From assembly GCA_023391695.1 (NCBI GenBank), contig JAEWAK010000017.1, positions 72,241 through 136,240 on the forward strand: 64,000 bases of DNA, given 5' to 3'. Below are positions 18,120 to 25,667 of this stretch, one piece after another. The position numbers and the translations under genes are program-made. Numbering within the stretch: position 1 is the stretch's first letter; each line of letters begins with the position of its first letter. The notes beneath the pieces are model-generated. The model searched no databases and had not been told where the DNA came from. It saw nothing but the letters and a program-made list of their open reading frames with translations. This DNA comes from Bacillota bacterium. GTDB taxonomy: Bacteria > Bacillota > Clostridia > Lachnospirales > Lachnospiraceae.

Positions 18120-18842
18120 ATGAAACGGAATTATTTTAATATCGTCTTTCTTTGTGTGGCGCTGCTGGCCAGCAGCCTGTTTTCAGAAAAAGGAATTAAA
18201 ATCATAAAGAGCATGACGGGATCGGAACCAAAGAGTATAATTGTGGCTATTGATGCCGGGCATGGAGGATTTGATCCGGGGAAGATCGGGGTTAACAAAG
18301 CTCTGGAAAAAGATATTAATTTAAGTATTTCTTTTAAGCTGAAACGGCTTCTGGAAGATAATAATATAAAGGTCGTTATGACCAGGGAAGATGATAACGG
18401 CCTGTATAAAGCCTCGGACCGGGATAAGAAAGGCGTGGACATGAGAAACAGGGTTTCCATTATTAATTCCAGTGAGGCGATTTTTGCAGTCAGCATTCAC
18501 CAGAACAGCTTCGCCCAGGAAAGCTCAAGAGGCGCGCAGGTATTTTACCATCAGAATTCCGAAGAAGGTAAAATTCTTGCGGAAATAATCCAGGAACAGG
18601 TAAAGCAGACAATAAATGACGGCAATCACAGGCTTGCAAAATCCAATACCAGTTATTATATGCTAAGAAATACCAGATGTCCTTTGGTCATTGTGGAATG
18701 CGGTTTCTTATCGAATTGGAAAGAAGCCGCCCTGTTATGTGACGATTTATACCAGGAAAAAATAGCTTTGGCAATTTACCTGGGGATAATGGATTATATT
18801 AACCTGGAGAAGTCTCCCTCTGGCGTACCGCCTGATACATAA
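18120..18842 (+). CDS. cwlD: N-acetylmuramoyl-L-alanine amidase CwlD
   Basis: 240 residues: an N-terminal membrane/signal segment, then an Amidase_3 domain. Zinc ligands are His48 (DAGHGG), Glu62 and His127 (SIHQN), with the catalytic Glu193 in VECGFLSN. The LEKDINL, DMRNRVSIIN and GAQVFY segments match Bacillus CwlD closely. CwlD removes the peptide side chain from muramic acid as the first step of muramic delta-lactam formation in the spore cortex. The partner enzyme gene pdaA is 1.2 kb downstream, which supports the CwlD call over a vegetative amidase. Confidence 0.9.
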   Translation: MKRNYFNIVFLCVALLASSLFSEKGIKIIKSMTGSEPKSIIVAIDAGHGGFDPGKIGVNKALEKDINLSISFKLKRLLEDNNIKVVMTREDDNGLYKASDRDKKGVDMRNRVSIINSSEAIFAVSIHQNSFAQESSRGAQVFYHQNSEEGKILAEIIQEQVKQTINDGNHRLAKSNTSYYMLRNTRCPLVIVECGFLSNWKEAALLCDDLYQEKIALAIYLGIMDYINLEKSPSGVPPDT

Positions 18843-19026
18843 TCCGATAAAACGGACAGTACACGAAGTCAGACTTATCTGGCTCATGCACAGACAGATA
18901 ATTATAGGCTTAACTGAGGAACCGGGAACTTATTCAGAATAAGGATGCAGACCTCCTGAACAAGCCCGTAGTTCCTTATCCCTAACAGCTGCTTCCTGTT
19001 GTGAAAGTTAAAGATTGCCAAAGAAA

Positions 19027-19845
19027 TCAGCCATTTTTGAATTTCAGAATCATCTCCCTTGTCAGAGATACGGAATCCTCTTCCAGATCGATTTCATCCC
19101 TGTGAAACCATCGGCCTTCTGATAACTCCTTTTCTTCTAAAACAATATCCGTACTTCCGTCTACTTCTGCAAAGAAGCCGAGTAATAAGGAATTGGAAAA
19201 TGCCCATGGCTGGCTCTTATAAAAGGTAATATTCTTAACCTTAAGCCCGGCTTCTTCCATAACTTCCCTTTCCACGGTCTGTTCAATTGTCTCGCCTATT
19301 TCGGTAAAGCCTGCAATCAATGCATAATTGGTGTATTCCCTTCCGGCATATTTGGTCATAAGCAGCTTATCACCGTCGGTCACACCTACGATAACGGCAG
19401 GTGCGATGGAGGGATATATTATATTGCCGCATTCAGGGCAGGACATCATTCTTTCTTCCAGGCCCGGGACCAGTAAGTTTTTGCATCTCCCGCAATATTT
19501 TGTATCCCTGTACCACTTAAACAGGTGGTAACCTGTAAAACCTGCAAAGACAATATCCTTGGGGCCGGCCGCCCTGAAAATCGATACGTTTTCGTAGGAA
19601 TATCCCGGAAGAACTAAAGTTTCCTGGGGAGGGAACAGATAATATGGCGTATCATCGATGGAGAAAGCGTAAATCAGTTGTTCTTCGCCGCACCTGATTT
19701 CGGAATATGCAGGATAGACTATATTTCCGTCTATTACTTTGCAAAGGATACTATCCTTGTTATAGGCTAATATAATATTGTGGTCTTTTACGGTTTTCGG
19801 AGTATATTCATTGTGGAATACTTTCGGTTCTATGTTCTGTATCAT
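19027..19845 (-). CDS. nudC: NAD+ / NADH pyrophosphatase
   Basis: 272 residues from the ATG at 19845, which follows AAGGACGG. The frame stays open to 20004, but the promoter at 19930-19958 lies inside that extension, so the shorter start is right. A zinc ribbon (CGRC...CPEC) precedes the Nudix box (GFTEIGET...REVMEEAG) and the NudC-specific SQPWAFSNSLL motif. It hydrolyses NAD(H) to NMN(H) and AMP, and decaps NAD-capped RNA in other bacteria. Convergent with cwlD and divergent from pdaA. Confidence 0.93.
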   Translation of the reverse strand: MIQNIEPKVFHNEYTPKTVKDHNIILAYNKDSILCKVIDGNIVYPAYSEIRCGEEQLIYAFSIDDTPYYLFPPQETLVLPGYSYENVSIFRAAGPKDIVFAGFTGYHLFKWYRDTKYCGRCKNLLVPGLEERMMSCPECGNIIYPSIAPAVIVGVTDGDKLLMTKYAGREYTNYALIAGFTEIGETIEQTVEREVMEEAGLKVKNITFYKSQPWAFSNSLLLGFFAEVDGSTDIVLEEKELSEGRWFHRDEIDLEEDSVSLTREMILKFKNG

Positions 19846-19929
19846 TTTTTCCGTCCTTATCCTTAGGTTCATAAACCAGCACCACTGCCTGTTATTGCCG
19901 GAGCCGCAGTGAATGAATAGTTTATACCT

Positions 19930-19958
19930 ATTATAAAATTTATGCAGATTTATGTCAA
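19930..19958 (-). promoter_or_regulatory. Consensus promoter of nudC
   Basis: On the minus strand TTGACA (19953-19958), 17 bp, TATAAT (19930-19935). Start expected near 19923, about 78 nt before the chosen ATG. Confidence 0.8.
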
Positions 19959-20066
19959 TGGCAGGTTGCGGCTTGACAGGATAAGATAAAAAGGACAATA
20001 CCATACAGGAATGACTGGCCGGTCCGCTTAATATACTGTAATAATAAATATTTAACGGAGTTTATC

Positions 20067-20876
20067 GTGATACTGATGAAATATAAAAAGGTTATAATAA
20101 CTATTTTTGTATTTGCCTTTGCGTACTTTTTAGGCGGCGGAATTGCCACGTTAGTGAATGCTTATGAAAAGGATATGGTTATGGAGGCCGGAGAAGAAAA
20201 CTGGGGACTTGGGTTTTCAACGGAAGGAAAACCTCCTACGGCAAATGCAACAGCGGATGAATTAAAAAAATATGATACATTTTATATCGGAGATACCGGC
20301 AAGAAGGTTATTTATTTAACTTTTGATGCCGGTTATGAAAACGGTTATACCGCAGCAATCCTGGATGCCTTAAAAAAACATAATGTACATGTTACTTTTT
20401 TCCTGGTCGGTAATTTTATAACATCCAGTCCCGACCTGGTGAAACGTATGGTGGCGGAAGGACATAATGTAGCAAATCATACATATTCCCATCCCAATAT
20501 GTCCAGTATTTCCTCCATGGAAGCTTTTCGTAAGGAGTTGGAAGGCCTGGAGAATGTCTATAAAGATACCACCGGGCAGGAGATGGTAAAATATTACCGC
20601 CCGCCCCAGGGAAAATACAGTGAGAATAATTTAAAAATGGCGAAGGAAATGGGATATAAGACTTTCTTCTGGAGCCTTGCCTATGTAGACTGGTACAATG
20701 ACAAGCAGCCAACCAAGGAAGAGGCATATAAAAAGCTTTTAGGCAGAATACATCCGGGTGCCATCGTACTCCTTCACAGTACTTCCAGGACCAATTCGGA
20801 AATCCTGGATGAACTGATCACGAAGTGGGAGGAGATGGGTTACACATTTGGAACATTGGATGAACTGGTTCAATGA
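20067..20876 (+). CDS. pdaA: Polysaccharide deacetylase PdaA (muramic delta-lactam synthesis)
   Basis: 269 residues with an N-terminal membrane/signal segment. The NodB domain has LTFDAGYENGYT (metal Asp87; PdaA has LTFDNGYENGYT), His138 and His142 in NHTYSH, RPPQGKYSE, and HPGAIVLLHSTSR near the end, all very close to B. subtilis PdaA. It deacetylates muramic acid stripped by CwlD and closes the delta-lactam that marks spore cortex for germination enzymes. I use the GTG at 20067, six bases after ACGGAG; the ATG at 20076 is the alternative. Confidence 0.93.
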   Translation: MILMKYKKVIITIFVFAFAYFLGGGIATLVNAYEKDMVMEAGEENWGLGFSTEGKPPTANATADELKKYDTFYIGDTGKKVIYLTFDAGYENGYTAAILDALKKHNVHVTFFLVGNFITSSPDLVKRMVAEGHNVANHTYSHPNMSSISSMEAFRKELEGLENVYKDTTGQEMVKYYRPPQGKYSENNLKMAKEMGYKTFFWSLAYVDWYNDKQPTKEEAYKKLLGRIHPGAIVLLHSTSRTNSEILDELITKWEEMGYTFGTLDELVQ

Positions 20877-20951
20877 TATAAATTACAGGAGGGTATAGCG
20901 GAAGCCATGTGGAAAAGGGCCATTACAGCATCGTTAAATTTACTCTGAAAA

Positions 20952-21007
20952 GGATTGGGTGTAACAAACGATACCCGCAAAGCGCGGATATTTGTTACAT
21001 CCAATCC
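20952..21007 (+). terminator. Long inverted repeat / terminator after pdaA
   Basis: GGATTGG-G-TGTAACAAA pairs with TTTGTTACA-T-CCAATCC around an inner CCCGC...GCGCGG, followed by TTTATAG. The rest of the 329-nt gap 20877-21205 is AT-rich and carries a TATAAT at 21098-21103 before the MerR gene. Confidence 0.7.
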
Positions 21008-21205
21008 TTTATAGATTTTTTCAGCTATTTTAAGAATCTATTTCTTTTTTTGTAAAGTAATAATCTGACCCTGGATGCTTTTTTTACATAAATCTGCTAT
21101 AATTTTTATAATAACGTAACGTAGGATTCATTCTACTATGTCAGAAGGATGTACATGCATAATCTTAAGGAAGCGGAAAAAGTGGGGCATCAGGAGGTGA
21201 AAGAG

Positions 21206-22000
21206 ATGAGAACAGAGACATTTACAATCGGGCAGGTTGCGGAAATAACCGGAATATCCAGGGACAGGCTGCGGTATTATGAGGAAAAAGGCATTCTTTA
21301 TCCGGCCCAGGATAAAGGGAATAATTACAGAAGTTATTCCTTAACCGATATTGATACGATTTTATCCATAGAATTTTACCGGTCCATGGACCTTGGCATG
21401 GCGGAAATCAGCCAAATATGGGCCAGTGGCGAACCGGAAAAAATAGCTTATTTATTGGAAGAAAAGAAAAAGGAAATTACTTCAAAGATAGATGAATTAC
21501 AGCAGTACCTGAAAAATATAGGGAAAGGGAAGGAAGCCTGTGAAAGAATAGCAGAACATCTGGACAGATTCTCCATAAGGCCTATGCCTGCTTTTGAAGT
21601 ACTGGGTGAAATATCCGATTACAGGTCATTTTCAGAATATAGGAAAATACTTGATAAGAAGGATGAATTAGAAGGAAATCCCATTGTTAACAGTCTAAAA
21701 AGGATGATTGTTTTTTCTGAAAAAGGCATAGAGAAGGATAGGATGCTGATTACGGGGGACGCTGTCCCCAAGGCTGCGGCGGTGAATAAAAGAATGGAAT
21801 TTGACCGGTGTTTGTATACGATTGTGGAAGACTCGGCGGAAAATGGTGATATACTGGATGAAATGTTTGAAAAGTCAGGAAATTGGGCGAAGGAAAATAA
21901 ATTAAAGCCGAAAGGAATCGTCATAATTAACATGATACTGATTACAGTTCATAAAAGAACAGCTAAATCTTATCTTGAAATATTTGCTCCGATTGAATAA
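21206..22000 (+). CDS. MerR-family transcriptional regulator with effector-binding domain
   Basis: 264 residues from the ATG at 21206, directly after AGGAGGTGAAAGAG. The winged-helix MerR domain is at residues 1-70 (TIGQVAEITGISRDRLRYYEEKGIL), followed by a coiled dimerisation helix (about 75-115) and a C-terminal domain resembling the GyrI/BmrR-type ligand domain. Such proteins activate drug-efflux genes. No efflux gene is adjacent, so the target is unknown; the CPBP protease gene downstream is separated by a terminator. Confidence 0.88.
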   Translation: MRTETFTIGQVAEITGISRDRLRYYEEKGILYPAQDKGNNYRSYSLTDIDTILSIEFYRSMDLGMAEISQIWASGEPEKIAYLLEEKKKEITSKIDELQQYLKNIGKGKEACERIAEHLDRFSIRPMPAFEVLGEISDYRSFSEYRKILDKKDELEGNPIVNSLKRMIVFSEKGIEKDRMLITGDAVPKAAAVNKRMEFDRCLYTIVEDSAENGDILDEMFEKSGNWAKENKLKPKGIVIINMILITVHKRTAKSYLEIFAPIE

Positions 22001-22010
22001 ATAGTCTTGA

Positions 22011-22029
22011 CCTTGGGATAACCCCAAGG
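22011..22029 (+). terminator. Terminator after the MerR gene
   Basis: CCTTGGG-ATAA-CCCCAAGG followed by TTTATATTT. Confidence 0.85.
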
Positions 22030-22071
22030 TTTATATTTAAATTAAGACATATTATAATTGGAGGAGTTAGG

Positions 22072-22143
22072 TTGAAAAAACAAAAGCATTTTTTTCAACA
22101 TCCTGATTTGTACGTGCGCCAAAGCGCACAGATAGGAGTTAAA
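22072..22143 (+). promoter_or_regulatory. Leader element copy 2 (upstream of the CPBP protease)
   Basis: Stem TGAAAAAA...TTTTTTCA, then CATCCTGATTTGTAC, the hairpin GTGCGC-CAAA-GCGCAC, and AGATAGGAGTT as the ribosome site four bases before the ATG at 22144. A TATAAT at 22053-22058 and a separate GGAGG at 22060-22064 lie just upstream. An in-frame TTG at 22072 would add 24 residues to the protein. Confidence 0.75.
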
Positions 22144-22905
22144 ATGACAGAGAAAGAAATCAAACAGTTATCCGTAATAAAATTACTTTTATTTGTATTT
22201 ATTCCCGCCCTGCTGATACTCGGGGCTTATTCCTGGGCAGTACGGTTCCGGGCGGTAGTTCCGCCGTTTTTCAGTTTTATGTTAATTATTCTTATTGTAT
22301 TAATCCCAATTGAATTAGGTATAATTTTATATTTTTCCAAAAAAGAATATGGGAAACTGAATTTACAAAGTGCTTTTGCCGGTCATAAAAAAATGCCTGT
22401 AATTAAAATAATAAGCATTTCCCTGGTTTTTATTATTTTCGGGGCATTGGTATTTACCTTTATTTCACCGATAGAGAGCCATTTTATGTTTAAGACCATA
22501 TTCCGTAATGTACCGGAGTACTTTAAACTATCGGATTTTTTGAAGCAATACGGGAATTATCCCAAGGGAATCGTAACGGCCAGTCTTATGCTTTATGCTG
22601 TCGGCAATGGAATTTTGGGGCCGGTAGTGGAAGAGCTATATTTCAGGGGGCTCCTTATGCCGCGGATAAACCGGTTTGGAACATGGGCACCGGTTCTGAT
22701 TACTCTTTTGTTTTCCGCCTACCATCTGTTCTCACCCTGGGAAAATGCTACACGGGTGATTGCCTGCTTTCCTTTTGTCTATTGTGTTTATAAAAAGAAA
22801 AATATATACATAGGAATGGTCGTTCATTGTACCCTTAATATGGCAAGTGTTATTATGACCATTGTAAACCTCATGTCGGATACGGGATTCTGGTTAAGAA
22901 CATAG
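22144..22905 (+). CDS. CPBP-family intramembrane metalloprotease
   Basis: 253 residues with multiple membrane segments. The CPBP/Abi signature is present: EELYFRG (EExxxR), FSAYHLF (second-motif His) and HCTLN (third motif, HxxxN). Members include CAAX proteases and bacteriocin-immunity proteins; the substrate cannot be predicted. Start at ATG 22144, served by the GGAGTT of the leader element. Confidence 0.88.
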   Translation: MTEKEIKQLSVIKLLLFVFIPALLILGAYSWAVRFRAVVPPFFSFMLIILIVLIPIELGIILYFSKKEYGKLNLQSAFAGHKKMPVIKIISISLVFIIFGALVFTFISPIESHFMFKTIFRNVPEYFKLSDFLKQYGNYPKGIVTASLMLYAVGNGILGPVVEELYFRGLLMPRINRFGTWAPVLITLLFSAYHLFSPWENATRVIACFPFVYCVYKKKNIYIGMVVHCTLNMASVIMTIVNLMSDTGFWLRT

Positions 22906-23034
22906 CAGGGGATGTCTGTTAATTCAGGAACAGAGGCTTTCGATTTTGTAAAATCCTGTCCGGTCAATCATAATATCCTATTTTTTAACATATATTTACT
23001 GACCGGATTCCTGTTATATCGAGGTGAGAAAGGC

Positions 23035-24426
23035 ATGTCGGAGCTAATACAGATCATTCTGATCAATCTTATGGTGTCCTGCGATAATGTAGGCGTAATC
23101 GCACTGGCCACACGTAATCTGCCGCCGGATAAAGCAGCGGCAGCCCGCCGTATCGGGATCGGGCTGTCTCTTGTTATGAAAATCCTGTTTATTGCCGTAA
23201 CCGGCTTTTTATTCACTGTTCCCTGGCTGCATATCCGAATAATCGGCGGAATCCTGTTGATTTATGTTACTTTCAGCATGCTGCGGCAGAATACCCAGGA
23301 GCCATCCCAGGGGATGAAAGGCGGCAGCGGACAGGACAGTTTCTTTCTGACCCTAGTATCCATTATTGCCGCCGATATCAGCATGAGCCTTGACAATGTA
23401 ATTGCCATACTGGGCGTCGTATCCGCAGACGGACATCCTCTGAGAGCAAAGGAAATCAGCATTGTTTTTTGGGGGCTGCTGGTCTGTGTCCCGGTTTTAC
23501 TGTGGTTTAGCGGTACCGTGTCCCGGCTTATGGAGCAATATCATTTACTTTCCTACCTATGCGCGGGTTATCTGATTTATACGGCTGTAAAAATGACATT
23601 TGAGGATGAAATGATCAAGATGTTTTTTGAACGGATCCAATTCTCCTTTGCCGTGCCGTCGGCAGCCCTTTGCGGAGTATTAATGGTCATCTACGGTTTT
23701 TTCCGGGAAGGCAGGCATCCGGGCATCGATAAGGTAAAGCGCCACTTGCTTCTTCCGCTGTATTGTGCGGTAGTAGTCTATTCCCTGGTATCGGTAGTAG
23801 TTATTTCTTATCTGAATACGAAACCGGTGATAGACGGACGGCATCTCAGTGTGGAGGCAGTCTATGGTTTTCCTCCTTATGGTGTAAATGGGGTATATGT
23901 GATAGGTACCTCAGCCGATATGCTTACCTTGTGTGCGATTGTACTTGCCTCAATTTCAGCAAAGGAATGCGGCAGAAAATCATATAAGTCAATGTTTTTG
24001 ACAAATATGAAAGGCATGGCGGTAATTGTTCTGCTGGAATTAACGGTCTGTACTGCCGGACTGGTATTTACTTTTGGACTTGGTACCATCCATCCGTTAA
24101 AATATATTTTTGACTTATTGCTGGAACTGCTTTTACTTTTTACCTATACTTCGGTTTTTTGTATGCTCTCGGCCTATATACCCAATCGAACCATGATGAT
24201 TACGGTTGGGCTGTTATACAGGCTGCTTGAATCCATTGGGGCTGCAATCATCATAAAAAGCGGAAAATTAAAAATATTGGCGGAATTTTTCCCAAGCTAC
24301 CATATTGCGGCCATATCCGGGCAGGTTTCCGGTACCGGTTCAAAAACCCTGATTATTATCATAGCCCTTTTGATTATCAGCCTGACTTCTTACTTAGGGC
24401 ATAACCGCTGCCAGCTTCAGAAGTAA
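23035..24426 (+). CDS. TerC-like membrane protein fused to a second membrane domain
   Basis: 463 residues from the ATG at 23035, preceded by GAGGTGAGAAAGG; the frame extends to 22912 without a site. Residues 1-~210 are a TerC/YkoY-type integral membrane domain with its two acidic repeats (NLMVSCDNVGVIAL and DISMSLDNVIAIL). TerC proteins are linked to metal-ion export and tellurite resistance. Residues ~220-463 form about six further membrane segments, with an extracytoplasmic loop around TKPVIDGRHLS. That half resembles an ABC-2-type permease, but I cannot name it. Normal TerC proteins are 200-260 residues, so this is an unusual fusion. Confidence 0.75.
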   Translation: MSELIQIILINLMVSCDNVGVIALATRNLPPDKAAAARRIGIGLSLVMKILFIAVTGFLFTVPWLHIRIIGGILLIYVTFSMLRQNTQEPSQGMKGGSGQDSFFLTLVSIIAADISMSLDNVIAILGVVSADGHPLRAKEISIVFWGLLVCVPVLLWFSGTVSRLMEQYHLLSYLCAGYLIYTAVKMTFEDEMIKMFFERIQFSFAVPSAALCGVLMVIYGFFREGRHPGIDKVKRHLLLPLYCAVVVYSLVSVVVISYLNTKPVIDGRHLSVEAVYGFPPYGVNGVYVIGTSADMLTLCAIVLASISAKECGRKSYKSMFLTNMKGMAVIVLLELTVCTAGLVFTFGLGTIHPLKYIFDLLLELLLLFTYTSVFCMLSAYIPNRTMMITVGLLYRLLESIGAAIIIKSGKLKILAEFFPSYHIAAISGQVSGTGSKTLIIIIALLIISLTSYLGHNRCQLQK

Positions 24427-24458
24427 ATATGTACCGCCCAGCTTTTGGGGATTTCTGC

Positions 24459-24487
24459 TTGACAGCACTATATCATTCTGATATAGT
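24459..24487 (+). promoter_or_regulatory. Promoter and palindromic operator of the PadR gene
   Basis: TTGACA (24459-24464), 17 bp, TATAGT (24482-24487). The palindrome ACTATATCA-TTC-TGATATAGT (24467-24487) fills the spacer and covers the -10 box, an arrangement suited to autorepression by the dimeric PadR encoded just downstream. Confidence 0.75.
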
Positions 24488-24540
24488 TAAGCCATTAGGA
24501 GCTGCTATCCCTATTAACCAGGCAGGAAAGGATATGAAAC

Positions 24541-25116
24541 ATGCCGAAAAAGAATACTACCGTTTATATCATTTTGGGCTTATTGAACCATGAGGAGCTC
24601 AGCGGTTATGATATTAAAAAGAAGATAGATTATATGATCAGCCATTTTTGGGAAGTGGGATACGGACAGATTTATCCGACTTTAAAAGTTATGGAAGAGG
24701 ATGGGCTGGTACAAAGACAATCCGGCGGGAATTTAAAAGGACCCGAACGTAATCTTTATTCCATTACGGATTCCGGGAAAGGGGTTTTGCAGGAATGGCT
24801 GGAACTGCCGGAAGCAAAGGAATATGTAAAATACGAAATACTTTTAAAGCTGTTTTTTGGCAGTACGGTATCGGTGGGGGAACATACAGGGCGGATTGAG
24901 GCCTTTAAAGAAAGGCACCTGCAAAGCCTTAAGATGATGGAAGCTTTTAAAGCCAATCTGGAAAAGGTAATGCTGGAAGACGAGGACCATATGTATTATT
25001 ACCTTACCGTATTATTCGGAGAAGAGGTTTATAAAGCTTATATCCAATGGGCTCAAAAGTCCTTAAAACTTCTTGAAGAAATACAGAAACAAAACCAGGG
25101 AGAGAGTGAGGAATAG
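24541..25116 (+). CDS. PadR-family transcriptional regulator
   Basis: 191 residues. The N-terminal winged helix reads YIILGLLNHEELSGYDIKK...FWEVGYGQIYPTLKVMEEDGLV, diagnostic of PadR, followed by the C-terminal vinculin-like helical dimerisation domain (Virulence_activ_alpha_C type). AGGAAAGG precedes the ATG. Long-form PadR proteins repress efflux or phenolic-acid genes. The fusion gene upstream ends 114 nt before; its relation to this regulator is unproven. Confidence 0.9.
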   Translation: MPKKNTTVYIILGLLNHEELSGYDIKKKIDYMISHFWEVGYGQIYPTLKVMEEDGLVQRQSGGNLKGPERNLYSITDSGKGVLQEWLELPEAKEYVKYEILLKLFFGSTVSVGEHTGRIEAFKERHLQSLKMMEAFKANLEKVMLEDEDHMYYYLTVLFGEEVYKAYIQWAQKSLKLLEEIQKQNQGESEE

Positions 25117-25280
25117 TTTTTCTTCCTGCAATATCCGGTTTGAAATTTTAAGCGGCGTCAGCTTACAATATGGGTAAGTACGAAATGTGACCCTTGGATG
25201 CGGATAATCAATGAGGGATAAGGACGGAACAAAATGCTCCATACGGATAATACAACCTGGCAGATTATGAAATTTATTAT

Positions 25281-25344
25281 TTGCAATATGAGTTATTATT
25301 TGTTATAATTCCATATTACAGGAACATAATACGTATTCCTGTAA
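25281..25344 (+). promoter_or_regulatory. Promoter with a downstream palindrome, upstream of hutH
   Basis: TTGCAA (25281-25286), 17 bp, TATAAT (25304-25309), then TTACAGGAA...TTCCTGTAA (25316-25344) at the expected start site. The palindrome could be an operator or a 5' RNA hairpin. It opens a 551-nt gap (25117-25667) that otherwise holds the small ORF and terminator listed next. Confidence 0.6.
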
Positions 25345-25405
25345 TCGGATACACCGCCCTTTTATCGGAGTTAAAGCGGATATCCGTATCCATAGGAGGA
25401 GTATT

Positions 25406-25570
25406 ATGCAGCGGACAATGGCAGTACATATCCCGCCGGAGAGATATATAAATCAGGAATTACATAATAACTTTAAGATTAGTAAGCAGACCATATGGTC
25501 TGCTTTATTTATTTCATCAGTTTACCCTGATAAATTGATGATGCATACAAGCATCTGTGTAACAGGATAA
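25406..25570 (+). CDS. Possible 54-residue ORF with HTH-like N-terminus, perhaps truncated
   Basis: ATG preceded by GGAGGA at good spacing. Residues 7-34 (VHIPPERYINQELHNNF then ISKQTIWSALF) resemble a small DNA-binding protein type with the pattern V-IP-YI-L-F-S-T-W-AL. The match stops at residue 35, exactly where the terminator-like palindrome at 25484-25505 interrupts the frame, so the C-terminus looks lost or replaced. It may be a remnant or a leader ORF for hutH rather than a working gene. Confidence 0.35.
   Translation: MQRTMAVHIPPERYINQELHNNFKISKQTIWSALFISSVYPDKLMMHTSICVTG
25484..25513 (+). terminator. Intrinsic terminator between the hutH promoter and hutH
   Basis: AAGCAGACC-ATAT-GGTCTGCTT, a perfect stem, followed by TATTTATTT. 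It lies 155 nt before hutH and downstream of the only good promoter, so hutH expression would need readthrough or an additional promoter. Confidence 0.75.
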
Positions 25571-25667
25571 ACCGGGGCAGTTAATTTTTAGAATTGCGTG
25601 AATTGAATTTTATCCAGTATGAAAGAGGAATTTATTCCGTAAAAATAGAAGTAACAGGAGGACTAGT

